Positions 23,284 through 34,236 of a stretch of 64,000 bases of DNA are shown here, piece by piece. Origin of the DNA: Bufo bufo. Its lineage: Eukaryota > Chordata > Amphibia > Anura > Bufonidae. The position numbers were made by a program, and so were the translations under genes. Each line of letters opens with the position of its first letter. Positions within the stretch are counted from its first letter, which is position 1. Where the stretch lies: the NCBI RefSeq assembly GCF_905171765.1, contig NC_053390.1, forward strand, positions 329,628,294-329,692,293, in the 5' to 3' direction. Below the pieces are notes generated by a model. That model was not told the DNA's origin. It was given only the letters and a program-made list of their open reading frames with translations, and ran no database searches.

Positions 23284-23776
23284 TTAAAGGGAACCTGTCA
23301 ACAACCTTATGCTGCCCATACTACTGGTAGTATAAAGTAGAGACAGGGGAGTTGATTTCAGCGCTCTGTCATTTATAAGTTAAAAGTAAGTGGTTGCCGA
23401 GAACTAACATCACAATCATTGCAGACTGGGTCTGGAAAAGAGTCACGACCACCTGAGAGGAGTCATGGTTATTGAATTCCTGCTCATCTGCTGATGACTG
23501 ACCGTCTTCTACCTAGTTTTCTCCCTTTCTCTCTAGGAGAGAACTGCCAATCATCAGTAGATAGATGGGGAAAGCAGGAGATTATGGATAACCATGACTC
23601 TTTTTAAGTAGATTTGACTCTTTTCAAGGCATGGGCTGCAATGATTATGAAGCTGGTTTTCAGTAACCACTTACTTTTAGCTCATGAGTGACACACCGCT
23701 GAAATCAGCATTTCTGTCACTATTTTATGCTGCCCTCAGCGAAGTCAGCATAAAGTTGATGACAGGTTTCCTTTAA
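23284..23776. mobile_element. T2-type MITE, 493 bp
   Basis: The left end TTAAAGGGAACCTGTCAAC and right end gatgacaggtttcctttaa form matching termini with TTAA at both edges. Internal arms also pair: tacttttaactt... near 23380-23392 against aagtggttactg... near 23665. No coding capacity. Confidence 0.85.
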
Positions 23777-24411
23777 GGTAGTGTAGTACTGTATTAATAT
23801 GCAACTTTTTGGCCTTTTTTTTGGAGTGTCTGCTTGGTTTGAAGTTATTTTAGTGACAAATTGACAAAATGTTGCACACATTATCTATGGATTTTTCAGT
23901 ATAAAGTCTAGTCATATTTATTATAAAGGCTCTAGTAGTTTGTATGCCACAAGGGGACTGGAGATAAAATTATAAATCTGGTTAAAAACATCTGGCCATC
24001 CCATAGTAGATGTAAACTTGCACACATGGTGCAAACCACTACAAAATGGTCCACATGGGTCATAAACTTAATGTAAATACCTACTCCACCAAGAAAACAG
24101 GCAAAATTGTTCCACTTCTCTGGAGATGCGCACTTTATATATTAGTCTCTAAGTTTACAGCACCTATTAGTTGGCTTACTTTATGTCAGAATTTAGTGCC
24201 AAAATTCTGGCACAGTTTTGGCTCACAGTGGCCCCCTTTCCCATGAAGCCACAACCATTTCCAGATAAACCACACCCACTTTCCAAGTGAGGCATAAAAA
24301 GTGTCTAAAATGTGAGGCATGCATGTCCTCCTGAATTTTGATGCATTTTCATTAGTAAATATGCCCCTGTGTTCCTAAGCAGTTCCTAAATAAGACTCCT
24401 AGGTAGTTTAG
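23777..24411. other. Unassigned interval
   Basis: No recognisable gene or element end. Confidence 0.3.
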
Positions 24412-24419
24412 CTAATAAA

Positions 24420-24692
24420 TAGGGGTGAGCGAACTTTACGTTTTGAAGTTTGAGTTCAGGGATATGCTGAAATGCATTATGGATTCCGTTACGACGGACC
24501 ATACCACAATTCCATGATGGAATGTGTAACAGAATGCCTTTAGAGGCATTCCATTATGCATTCTGTCATAATTGAAGTCTATGGCCAGCATAACAGATCT
24601 GTCCGTTTTCTGTTATGCAGGAGACGACTCCATAATGCAATTCAGCATGAACCTGAACTTAAACTTCAAAACTTGAAGTTCGCTCATCCCTA
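24420..24692. mobile_element. hAT-type foldback MITE, 273 bp
   Basis: The tips are TAGGGGTGAGCGAACTT and, reversed, TAGGGATGAGCGAACTTC. The flanks ctaataaa (24412-24419) and ctaatatg (24693-24700) share 6 of 8 bases. The arms fold back over much of the element through tccgttacgacgga in the middle. The tip resembles those of the BED-hAT elements at 27772 and 48232. Confidence 0.8.
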
Positions 24693-24710
24693 CTAATATG
24701 TAACATACTT

Positions 24711-24889
24711 TTGGGGAGATTTATCAAACTGGTGTAAAGTAGAACTGGCTTAGTTGCCTATAGCAACCAATCAGATGCCACCTTTCATTTTTCACAGCTC
24801 CTTTGGAAAATAAAAGGTGGAATCTGATTGTTTGCTATGGGCAACGAGGCCAGTTCTACTTTACACCAGTTTGATAAATCTCTCCCTTT
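24711..24889. mobile_element. Foldback MITE, about 179 bp
   Basis: The left arm ggggagatttatcaaactgg tgtaaagtagaactggc pairs almost perfectly with the right arm gccagttctactttacacca gtttgataaatctctccc, continuing inward over tagcaaccaatcaga/tctgattgtttgcta. This compact hairpin is a frequent type of frog repeat. The superfamily is unclear because no target duplication is obvious. Confidence 0.8.
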
Positions 24890-25851
24890 GTGTTTGGCAT
24901 GACGACATAGGTATCAATCATATTATTAGATCAACAAGTAGGTTTCTGTTTTACTTTATCTGTAGTACGCTTCAGTACTACTATTGGTCAGAAACTCAAC
25001 AAACTCCATTATAAATCACTAGAATCTGTCAGGACCCGTTATACCTGTCATGGCTCTGTTAGAAGCCATAAAGTTAGCGTGAACGGAGTCATAAAATGAT
25101 ATTATATCCTATAAGAACACAATAAAGAACACATGTATTGATTAAAATCTCTAATCTGGTAAAAAAAGAAACAGCATGGAGCCTGTTATCACATGTTTAA
25201 GTTGTAGAGTACAAACCAAGCCTTGCCACTGCCAACTTGTCTGACATCACTCTACAGCAAGAGCAAAACCACAAGTTAATTAATGTATCATGCGCATTGC
25301 ACTTTCATTTTATTTCTTCTTTTCTTGATTGCCATCCAAGATTCTGCACTGCGAATGGTTTAAATTACTGATACTGTTCGCATCCAAAATGAATCAGTAA
25401 AACAGGTCAACTTCTAGTGGGTATTTCAAAGAAAGACACAATTTTTTTCTATTATTTTCATGCATTCAGTAGAATTTAAAATCAAAATACATATCTAATT
25501 TGAAAATAGTTGATGGTTGAGAGGAAAGAAACAGGCCTAAAAATAAGAAATAATGATGTATGAACCATTAATAATATATTAATGAGTAAATATGAAACAT
25601 TTTATTTGGCACAAATTCTGCTAAATTTATCAACCTGGTGTGCACTACTGCACAATTATTGTTGTTCGCTCACACTTCCCTTTTGTATCTTTTTGGTATA
25701 TGTGTATAATTGTTTAATTCGCATTTTCCCCTCTCCTATATCTGGTATTCTCTGATAGTGTTTTGTGCTATTTTGAATACTAGTAGTATGGCCTCATAGA
25801 TGTCACATGCTGTCTTTACATAGGGCAGTATATTAATCTGGCAGATGCACT
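24890..25851. other. Unique-looking interval, candidate conserved non-coding DNA at 25200-25420
   Basis: No repeat ends are visible. The 25200-25420 stretch combines AT-rich homeobox-like cores (ttaattaatg, ttattt, gtttaaat) with balanced, non-repetitive sequence, the look of many vertebrate conserved non-coding elements. This is inference only. Confidence 0.25.
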
Positions 25852-26235
25852 TTAAAGGAAACCTGCCACATAGAGCATGATGTTACGTTAAGTAGAACTA
25901 TTTAGCTATACTTCTGCTCATTGTGGGCTTGGAGTCTGTCTGCCCTCATCAGTAACTGACGACCTTTCCTGTATGAATGTTCATGGAGAAACAGCTGCCA
26001 ATCACCAAGTAACACCGCCCACTGGACTCCTAAGCCCAAAAGGAACAGAGAATTATAACCCCAATTACAATAAACTTGAGACGCTGTGTAAAATGTACAT
26101 AAAAAATAATTAAATTATTTACAAATCTCATAGACCCATATTTTATTCATAATAGAACACAGAACACATACAAAAACTTGATGGCAGCATCTCAAAAAAG
26201 TTGGGACAGGGGTAAAGAAAGGCTCAAAAAAGTAC

Positions 26236-26551
26236 CCTTTACTGGGTTGAGAATCGGACAGATAATCGCTAATAATTTCTCATAGGAACGCTCATTAGTA
26301 ATTATCTGGCAGTGTAAAAGTGCTACAGATTACCTGCTGAACATGCTCTGCTGCTAGCAAACGAGTCTGTATGGGGAAGATTGATGGCAATAGCAATCAC
26401 TCCTTCGCATACTGTGGAGGAGATTACTGCATTAAATGCAGAGCACTCCTTCACTGATGAGCAGGCGATTGTCAGGAAGGAACAATTCCTTCCCGACAAT
26501 TGCCTGCTACATTTTACTAATTGCCTGCTACAATTGCCTGCTACATTTTAC
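26236..26551. mobile_element. Short repeat inserted in the nest's Tc1 element
   Basis: The Tc1 5' region reads ggctcaaaaaagta and resumes at aaaatcagctggaggagcaa; the stretch between is foreign. It contains caggaaggaacaattccttc and gtgtaaaagtgct, shared with the repeats at 34860-35110 and 36375-36945. Near 26498-26551 the string attgcctgctacattttact is locally duplicated. Exact limits and target duplication are unclear. Confidence 0.55.
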
Positions 26552-26637
26552 TAATAAAATCAGCTGGAGGAGCAATTTGCAACACATGACCGACTATAAA
26601 AAAGCATGTTAGAGAGGCAGAGTCTCTCAAAGAAAAG

Positions 26638-27672
26638 ATGTGCTCAGGGATTCACTGATCTGTGGAAAAACTGTGTCTAAAAATTGTGGAAAATTTTCAG
26701 AAAGCTGTTCCTCAACACAAAATTGCAAAGACTTTGAGTATCTCAGTATCATCAGTACATATTTTCAACAAAAGAGTCAGAGAATCTAGAGAAATCCATA
26801 TGCACAAGGGACAAGGCCGACAGTCAAAACCAAATGCTTGTGATCTACAGATCCTCAGGTGGCACCCATTAAAAACAGGTATGATTCTGTACAGGGAATC
26901 ACTGCATAGGTTCAGGACAACTTCCAGAAATCATTATCTGTGAACACAGCCCACAGTGAACTCCACAAATGCAAATAAAGGCTGTATCATGCAAAGAACA
27001 AGCCATATGTCAACACAATCCAGAAACACCACCATTTTCTCTAGGCCAAAGCTCATTTAAAATGGGCTGTGATAAAATTCAAAACTATTCAGTCAGATGA
27101 ATCAAAATTTTTAATTATTTTTCTAAATCAATGATGCCATAGGCTGCAGACTCAAGAGGAAAGGGACCATCCAGTTCACACAATACAAAAGCCTGCATCT
27201 CATGGCTTGGCATTGCATTAGTTACTATGGCGTGGACAGTTTACACATCTGGAAAGGCACTATAAATGCTGAACAGTTTTAAAACAACATATGCTTCCTT
27301 GCAGGAATCACTTTCAGGGAAGGCCTTGCATGTTTCAGCAAGAAAATACTAAAACACATACTGCATCCATCACAAAAGCATGTGTCTGGGTGCAGAACTG
27401 GCCTGCCTGCAGTCCAGAACTTTCACCAGTAGAAAACATTCAGTACATCATGAAATAAAAAATATGGCAAAGAAGACCCAGGACTGTTGAGCAACTCATA
27501 TACTACATCATACAAGAATGGGAGAACATTTCTCTCCAAATACTCCAGCAATTGGTCTCTTCACTTCCCAGTCGTTTACAGAATGTTGTTAAAAGAAGAA
27601 GAGATGCTACACAATGGTAGACATGGCCCTGTCCCAACTTTTTTGAGATGTGTTGCTACCATCAAGTTCTAA
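26638..27672 (+). pseudogene. Degenerate Tc1-like transposase
   Basis: The N-terminal helix-turn-helix part is open at 26662-26943 (QKAVPQHKIAKTLSISVSSV followed by the basic RGQ-like linker GQGRQSKP). Further on, pieces in several frames read MAWHCISYYGVDSLHIWKG (about 27200-27255), and QEWENISLQILQQLVSSLPS then RLQNVVKRR to the end of the gene (about 27510-27610). Multiple stops and frameshifts lie between. The active-site region around 27300-27440 is only partly readable. The protein is dead. Confidence 0.8.
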
Positions 27673-28468
27673 ATGAGTTATTTTTTTAATGAACTGGCAA
27701 AATGTCTCACTTTGAACATCTGATATGTGTTCTATGATGTATTGTGCGATGACTTTTGTGTTAATAAATGCTAGTGATGATCGAGCATGCCCGGCTCGAG
27801 AATCTCGATGCTCGGCTCGAGAATCTCGATGCTCGGCACATGACGGTACTCGGCCGAGTACCGCATGTGCACGAGCGCGATGCTCGAGTCTCCTCCCCGC
27901 AGTACTGACTTCACTGTAATGCCAGTAGCCATGTTGGCTACTGGCATTACAGTGATTGGCTTGCCGGAACGAGTCATCGGGTGCTATATAGCACCCGATG
28001 ACGCATGTTCGGCTCATTTGTAGTCAGGGAGAGCTGAGCATAGGAAGGGACAGAGAGTGTAGGGAGTGTAATTGAATATTTTTTTGGTACCAAAACATTT
28101 CAGAGAGCAAAAAGTCATTGTAAGGACTATTGTGTGTGACAGCAGCAATATATGTTTGTAGCGCAACCTGCACTAAATTGCTCAGTGTTAGGGAGAGCTG
28201 TGCATAGGAAGGGATAGGCAGTGTAGGGAGTGCAATAGGAAGATTTTTATACAAAAAACTTTTAAGAGACCAAAAAGTCCTTTTAAGGACTATTGTGTGT
28301 GACAGCAGCAATATATATTTTTAGCGCATCCTGCGCTAAATAGCGTGTAATAGGCTGCTGCGGACAGTTACATTATTTGCGCCACATCTCCTGTGTAAAG
28401 TGTGGAAGCGTTCCTTCCCTATGCTACTGTACGTGTGACATATTTCCAAGCATATATCACATTTAAAA

Positions 28469-31400
28469 TGAAGAAGGCAAGCAGTAAGGGATGGGGAAGT
28501 GGCTGTGATGCTGATGGTGCACGCAGAGGCCGTGGCCCTGGGCGCGGAGAAACTGTGCCTGCTGCCAGAGCACAAGAAAAACAATCACCCACAATACCTA
28601 GCTTCATGTCCCAGTTTGCAGGGCGGCGCAGGACACCACCCTCGAAGTCACACCAGTGCGACCAAGTGGTCGGTTGGATTGCAGAAGATAATGCTTCCAA
28701 TCGGTTAAGCACCACCCTGTCTTCCACCAAGTCCAGTCTCAGTAGCCAGGAGTCTGGTCAGCACAATCCTTACCCTGATCCTCCTTCCTCCCACCATGTA
28801 CAGTCTGGCCAAACAAGTGATCCCACACTCGGATATTCCGAGGACCTCTTTTCATCGCCATTACATTTGGCCCTCTCATCAAGCATGCTTGAAGAGGGAC
28901 ATGAGATCTTGTGCCCTGATTCCCAACCTCTTGAGCATCAACAGTCACAAGAACATGATGGTGGGGAACGGCAATTAGAATTTAATGAGGTGGATGATGA
29001 TGAGACACAGTTGCCAATAAGTCAACCGCAATTACTGTCTCAATAGGTTGATAAAGAGGATAAGACACAGTTGTCAATCACTGAGGTTGTGGTTATGTCA
29101 ACAAATTAGGAGGATGATCATGAGTGAGGAAGTGGAAGAGGAGGTGATGGACGATGAGGTCACTGACCCAGCCTAAGAAGGTGGAAATCAGAGCAAGGAC
29201 AGCAGTACAGAGGGGGAGGGATCTGCAGCACCGCTGGCTGGAAGAGGCAGTGGGGTGGCAAAAAGGAGAAGGCGGGCCACACCAAAAAGGCCCGCAACTG
29301 TTACTCGGAGCACCCCCTTGCGGAGATCTCCCTTGCCAAGGGGTAGATGTTCCGCAGTATGGCGCTTTTTTGCAACCTGTGCCATACGAAAATGAGCCCG
29401 GGCATGAACACTAGCAACCTCACCACCACCAGCATGATCCGCCACATGGCATCCAAGCACCGTAATAAGTGGGACGAACGCCTGGGTCCAGTCTGTGTCT
29501 GCGGATCACACCCCTGCCTCCTCTTCTTCGTGCTGGCCAATCCCGTCGAAGGCGCAGGCCCGGATGCCTCCCGCCCTGCACCTGGACCTTCGCAAGCACC
29601 ATCAGCAACCACACCCACTTGCGTTTCAGAGCGCAGCATCCAAATGTCCTTACCCCAGGCCTTTGAACGCAAGCGAAAATAGCCAGCCACCCACCCACAG
29701 GCCATAGCACTAAATGCGCAGCTTTCAAATTACTGGCCCTGGAAATGTTGCCATTTATGCTTGTGGACACTAAGGCCTTCCGCAGCCTGATGTAGGCGGC
29801 TGTCCCACGTTACGCAGTCCCCAGCCGCCACTATTTTTCAAGGTGTGCCGTGCCCGCCTTACACCAACATGTGTCCCGTAACATCACACGTGCCCTCACA
29901 CGCAATTACTGGGAAGGTCCACTTAACCACGGACACATGGACAACTGCATTTGGCCAGGGACGCTAAATTTCCCTGACGGCACACTGGGTGAATGTTGTG
30001 GAGGCCGGAACGAGTCATACCCTGAGATGGCACAGGTGCTAGCAAAGCCAAGGATTGCGGGCCGTACGTCGATTCCGCCAGCACCTATGTTGTTGGCTCC
30101 AAACCCCACTTCTCCTCCTCCACTTCCACCTCCGATTTATCCGCGTGCAGCACCAGTCAGTCATCAGTCGGTAGCTGGAAGCAGTGTAGCACTGTAGTGG
30201 GGAAACGGCAACGTGCTGAAGCTGATATGCTTAGGGGACAAACAGCACACCGTTGCAGAGCTGTGGCAGGGGATAAGAGACCAGACTGAGCTGTGGCTCT
30301 TGCCACTCAACCTAGAACCAGGCATGGTTGTGTCTGATAATGGCCGTAACTTGGTGGCGGCTTTGGAGCTTGGCGAGCTCAGACACATCCCATGCCCATC
30401 CCATGCCCATCCCACGTGTTCAACCTTGTGGTTCAGCGGTTTCTCAAAACCTACCCCAATTTGCCTGAGCTACTGGTGAAGTTGCGCTGCGTGTGTGCAC
30501 ATTTCCGCAAATCATCGACAGCTTCAGCCGGTCTGTCAACGCTGCAGCAGCGCTTAAAATTGCCGGCTGTTGTGCGACGTGAGGACGCGCTGGAACTCGA
30601 CGTTCCACATGTTGGCCAGGCTTTGTGAGCAGCAGAGGGCAGTTGTGGAATACCAGCTACAACATGGACGTCGCCTTTCCAGCCATGGATGTCTGACCTC
30701 TGTGAGTTTTAAGAAACTTTGAGGAATCAACACAGATGGTGAGCGGCGATAACACTATTATCAGCGTAACCATCCCACTGTGTCTATTCAAACGCTCACT
30801 GCTCACAATTAAGGACGACACTTTGCATGTGGAAGAGGTGGAAATGGTGAAGAACATTACACAAGGTGATAGCCAGACCACCCTCAGTTCATCTTCTAAG
30901 CGCAAATTGGACGATGAAGAGGAGGAGCAGGAGACTGTTGCCTCCGCTACAGAGGGCAGTACCCATGGAAGTTTAATTCATCTGTTCAGCGTGGGTGGGC
31001 AGAAGAGGAGGAAGAGGATGAGGAGATTGAGAGTGATCCTCCTGATGAGGACAGCGATGTCTTGCCTGTTGGTACTCTAGCACACATGGCTGACTTCATG
31101 TTAGGCTGCCTTTCCCGCAACCCTCGCGTTATACGCATTTTAGACAACACGGATTACTGGGTGTTCACCCTTCTCGACCCCCGCTACAAAGAGAACTTCT
31201 CATCTCTCATTCCTCTGGTGGAGAGGACAAGCAAAACGGTTCAATACCAGAAGATCCTTGTTAAAAAATTGCTCCAAAATTTTCCATCTGACAACGCTGG
31301 CGGCAGAGTCCGTAGTTCCTTGGCCAACCAAAGAGGGGAGACAAGGGGAGCACAGAGCAGTTCCAACAGAGGCAGGGCAACACTCTCCAAAGCCTGGGAC

Positions 31401-31680
31401 AGTTTCATGACACCCCTCCAGCACCCTCACCCTGATTCACTGCCTAGTGTCACAAGGAGTGAAGAATTTTGGAAAATGGTGAAGGAGTACATAGCAGACC
31501 GTGTCAGCATCCTCAATGATCCCTCAGTGCCTTACAACTACTAAGTGTCCAAGCTGGACTCGTGGCATGAACTGACACTCTACACCTTGGAGGTGCTGGC
31601 CTGTCAACTGAAAATACTGACAGGTTGACTCTTATAAAAATGAACAAGGCTTGGATTGACCATGACTTCTCGACTCCACC
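28469..31680 (+). pseudogene. BED zinc-finger hAT transposase, degenerate (copy 1)
   Basis: The start at 28469 opens a glycine/arginine-rich N-terminus and a long acidic, serine-rich region to a stop at 29046. The BED finger follows at about 29347-29460 with CNLC, then NTSNLTTTSMIRHMASKH, giving C-x2-C...H-x4-H for DNA binding. The RNase H-like catalytic domain shows LTTDTWTTAFGQG (first aspartate, about 29932) and MVVSDNGRNLV (second aspartate, about 30330). LLDPRYKENFSSLIPLVE and later blocks lie at 31062-31544 in a single open frame. The dimerisation core PASSVLSE present in copy 2 is missing: LEVLAC jumps to STEN-like sequence near 31605, a deletion of about 75 bp. Several frameshifts and stops separate the blocks. 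Confidence 0.9.
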
Positions 31681-31844
31681 AGAGGAAAGCTGATAAACAT
31701 AAAGGCACTTTAAATGTGTTGTTTATAATGTACTGAATACACTGTATTCCCATGCACCCCTTCCACCACAAACAAGGGTATATGGTTAAATCATCCTCCT
31801 TCTCCTCTTCCATAATATCAACACATGCTTATTCGTCGCATATA

Positions 31845-32550
31845 ATGCCCTCGTATATATGCCCTTCACATATCATTTTTTACAAGGTCAGCTCAGCTGC
31901 AGGCCCTCGCATATAATTTTTTAAAAGGTCAGCTTACCAGCAGGCCCTCGCATATAATGTTTTACAGGGTCAGCTCACCAGCAGGCCCTCGCATATAAAT
32001 TTTTAGAGGGTCAGCTCACCAGCAGGCCCTCGCATATAATGTTTTACAGGGTCAGCTCACCAGCAGGCCCTCGCATATAATTTTTTAGATGGTCAGCTCA
32101 CCAGCAGGCCCTCGCATATAATGTTTTACAGGGTCAGCTCACCAGCAGGCCCTCGCATATAAATTTTTAGATGGTCAGCTCACCAGCAGGCCCTCGCCTA
32201 TAATGTTTTACAGGGTCAGCTCACCAGCAGGCCTTTGCATATAATTTTTTAGAGGGTCAGCTCACCAGCAGCCCCTCGCATATAATGTTTTAGAGGGTCA
32301 GCTCACCAGCAGGCCCTCACCTACAACCTTTTAGAGGGTCAGCTCACCTGCAAGCCGCGCACCTCAAATCTTTTACAGGGTCAGCTTACCAGCAGGCCCG
32401 CACCTCAAATCTTTTACAGGGTCAGCTCACCTGAAGGCCCTCGCATATAATGTTTTAGGGGGTCAGCTCACCTGCAGGCCCTCACCTACAACCTTTTAGA
32501 GGGTCAGCTCACCAGCAGGCCCGCACCTCAAATATTTTACAGGGTCAGCC
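31845..32550 (+). repeat. 41-bp tandem array in the 3' region of BED-hAT copy 1
   Basis: The unit begins ggtcagctcaccagcaggcc followed by ctcgcatataatgttttaca. Consecutive starts at 31927, 31968 and 32009 fix a 41-bp period. There are about 17 copies, degenerating to cctcacctacaacctttta and cgcacctcaaatcttttac variants on the right. A shorter array of the same unit lies in copy 2 at 48836-49085. Confidence 0.95.
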
Positions 32551-32754
32551 CCCGAGCACCCAAACACCATGGCGCTCGATCAACACTAATAAATACATAA
32601 GTTTTATGGAAGTGATACCTTTTTTGGCTAAACAGTAAAAATCATATTGCAAGCTTTCAGGGCTCCTATTTCAGGCAAGATCACAAATGAATGACTAATA
32701 GGCACAACATTTAGAGGATGTTAAAACAAGACATGTACACGGGGAAAAGCATAA

Positions 32755-33451
32755 TTAAAGGGTTTCTATCACTTCGTTTCACCTATTTAGCTTTCAGACA
32801 CTAGCGATCCGCTAGTGTCTGCTTTATCTAACCATCCTAATATAAGAGCTTATTGTCCTGCCGTTTAGCTAAAAAAAGAACTTATATAGATATGCAAATG
32901 AGCTTCTAGGTGCTATGGGGGCGTGATTAGCACCTAGAGGCTCCGTCTACCTTAACAAACTGCCGCCGCCCAGCACGTCCCTCCAGCCCGCCCATCTCCT
33001 CCGGAATGCGATGCTCCTCGTATTCGGCGCATGCGCAGTGAATGTCTGATCGCTTCCCTGCTCAGACATCTCCACTGCGCCTGCGCCGATGACGTCATAG
33101 TGCTCCGAGGAACAGGCGCAGTGGAGATGTCTGAGCAGGGAAGTGGTCAGACATTCACTGCGCATGCGCCGAATACAGACGCGCACAAGGAGCATCGCAT
33201 TCCGGAGGAGATGGGCGGGCTGGAGGGACGTGCTGGGCGGCGGCAGTTTGTTAAGGTAGACGGAGCCTCTAGGTGCTAATCACGCCCCCATAGCACCTAG
33301 AGGCTCATTTGCATATCTATATAAGTTCTTTTTTTAGCTAAACGGCAGGACAATAAGCTCTTATATTAGGATGGTTAGATAAAGCAAACACTAGCGGATC
33401 GCTAGTGTCTGAAAGCTAAATAGGTGAAACAAAGTGATAGAAACCCTTTAA
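32755..33451. mobile_element. T2-type giant foldback, 697 bp with roughly 330-bp arms
   Basis: TTAA sits at both ends (32755 and 33448). The arms start TTAAAGGGTTTCTATCAC and end GTGATAGAAACCCTTTAA and remain nearly perfect complements inward to about 33083 and 33113. The main difference is a 10-bp insertion in the right arm near 33177. The centre holds a CRE-like tgacgtca; each arm carries gcgcatgcgc. Non-coding. Confidence 0.95.
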
Positions 33452-33544
33452 GAGCAAATGGACAAGCGCAACAGAGGCAATGAGTATGTAGATAAAGGAT
33501 TTGGAGCTGCATTTAGGGAGGTGTGAAATTGCTAATAAAACCCA

Positions 33545-33735
33545 GGTGTTAGATTTAGGCAACGGTACTTGTCCGGCCGCTCCACGGCATATTTGCCAGG
33601 TTGCGGACGGATGCCCACTGGAACGGAATTCTGGCAACGCGCGTTTGCACCTGGCAGGGACAGATCCAACAGGCTGTTCCAGATTGGAACAACCTGCTGG
33701 ATCTGTTTCACGCATACGTGAAACAAGCCTTAGTC
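33545..33735. repeat. MITE remnant within the nest
   Basis: A GC-richer island (ttgtccggccgctccacgg ... gatctgtttcacgcatacg) has local inverted pairs such as ccaacaggctgttcc and ggaacaacctgctgg. It shares layout with the island at 63050-63170 (cctgccaggacaggctgctg). Ends are not clear. Confidence 0.45.
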
Positions 33736-34236
33736 CTTGGGTCAATGATTGGACTGTTCTCATCCGGCTAAATTCCCACATTTTTCTGTCCTTCTCATTC
33801 TTGAAATTCCCTTCAAGAATTTAAACCTTCAAGTCATCCATAGAGTGTCCTGGTCCTGAGAAATGTTTTTTCACAGTTGTATCAACCTTGTGACTTATTG
33901 TGTAAGATCAGACTGATAATACTTTTGTATTTATTAACACAAATGTATTCAATATCACATCGTTTTTTTTTCTGGCTAAGACGGTACTGTGCTACACATT
34001 GTGAATAAAATATGGGTCTATATCATTTGCAAATCATTGCATTCATTCCTTTTTCTTTACATCCCTTCACATTTTACAGAGTACCAACTTTTTGCAATTG
34101 GGGTGGTAGATCAATAAGTTACAAGTTATACTGCAGGTTTTCCCATAAAACTAAATATACCAATCTTCTCATCTCCTCCTGATCTGTAACACGCTGCAGA
34201 TTAGACAGCATTTTCAATGTGACAGGTTCCCTTATA

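Larger units (their letters stand above)
27772..32588 (+). mobile_element. BED-finger hAT transposon, copy 1 (4,817 bp)
   Basis: The tips TAGTGATGATCGAGC and, reversed, TAGTGTTGATCGAGC are flanked by ataaatgc (27764-27771) and ataaatac (32589-32596), an 8-bp target duplication with one mismatch. The 5' region has ctcgagaatctcgatgctcgg palindromic repeats. The body encodes a broken transposase (28469-31620), and the 3' region holds a 41-bp tandem array (31845-32550). The length fits an autonomous-type element. Confidence 0.93.
27747..33997 (-). mobile_element. Probable Penelope-like element fragments forming a large insert
   Basis: The sequence attgtg flanks the insert on both sides (27741-27746 and 33998-34003), and the Tc1 right terminal repeat resumes directly after. 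The pieces left after removing the nested hAT (27772-32588) and T2 element (32755-33451) are 27747-27771, 32597-32754 and 33452-33997. Read on the minus strand, the first two give gctttcagggctcct-type sequence followed by aaaaggtatcacttccat, which resembles the 3' regions of Penelope-like retroelements in frogs. The two ends are inverted copies (cttttgtgttaataaat and tttattaacacaaatg). No coding sequence remains, so the family call is tentative. Confidence 0.45.
26056..34106 (+). mobile_element. Tc1-like transposon expanded to 8 kb by nested insertions
   Basis: The left terminal repeat starts at 26056 after TA (taaccccaattacaa) and the right ends at 34106 before TA (gcaattggggtgg). The repeats also pair over catagacccatattttattc (26130-26155) and its complement near 34008-34025, and over gtaaaatgtac/cattttacagag. 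Without inserts the element would be about 1.5 kb. It holds a MITE at 26236-26551 and a large insert at 27747-33997. Confidence 0.88.
25852..34236. mobile_element. Outermost T2-type MITE of the nest, split by a Tc1 element
   Basis: The left part (25852-26055) starts TTAAAGGAAACCTGCCACA. The right part (34107-34236) ends gacaggttccctta, a slightly altered T2 terminus. The right part, read backwards, matches the subfamily member at 2614 (gagaagattggtatatttag; ttttatggg). Removing the inserted element leaves a MITE of about 330 bp, a plausible size. Confidence 0.75.

Noticed and set aside
29154..29770. Several long overlapping frames on both strands in the hAT element
   Set aside because: GC-rich antisense and out-of-frame shadows of the BED-finger transposase; only the frame with CNLC and RHMASKH makes sense.
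31845..32550. Regularly spaced 41-bp repeats that could suggest a CRISPR-like array
   Set aside because: The units are directly adjacent with no unique spacers, the genome is eukaryotic, and the same unit occurs in a second copy of the same transposon.
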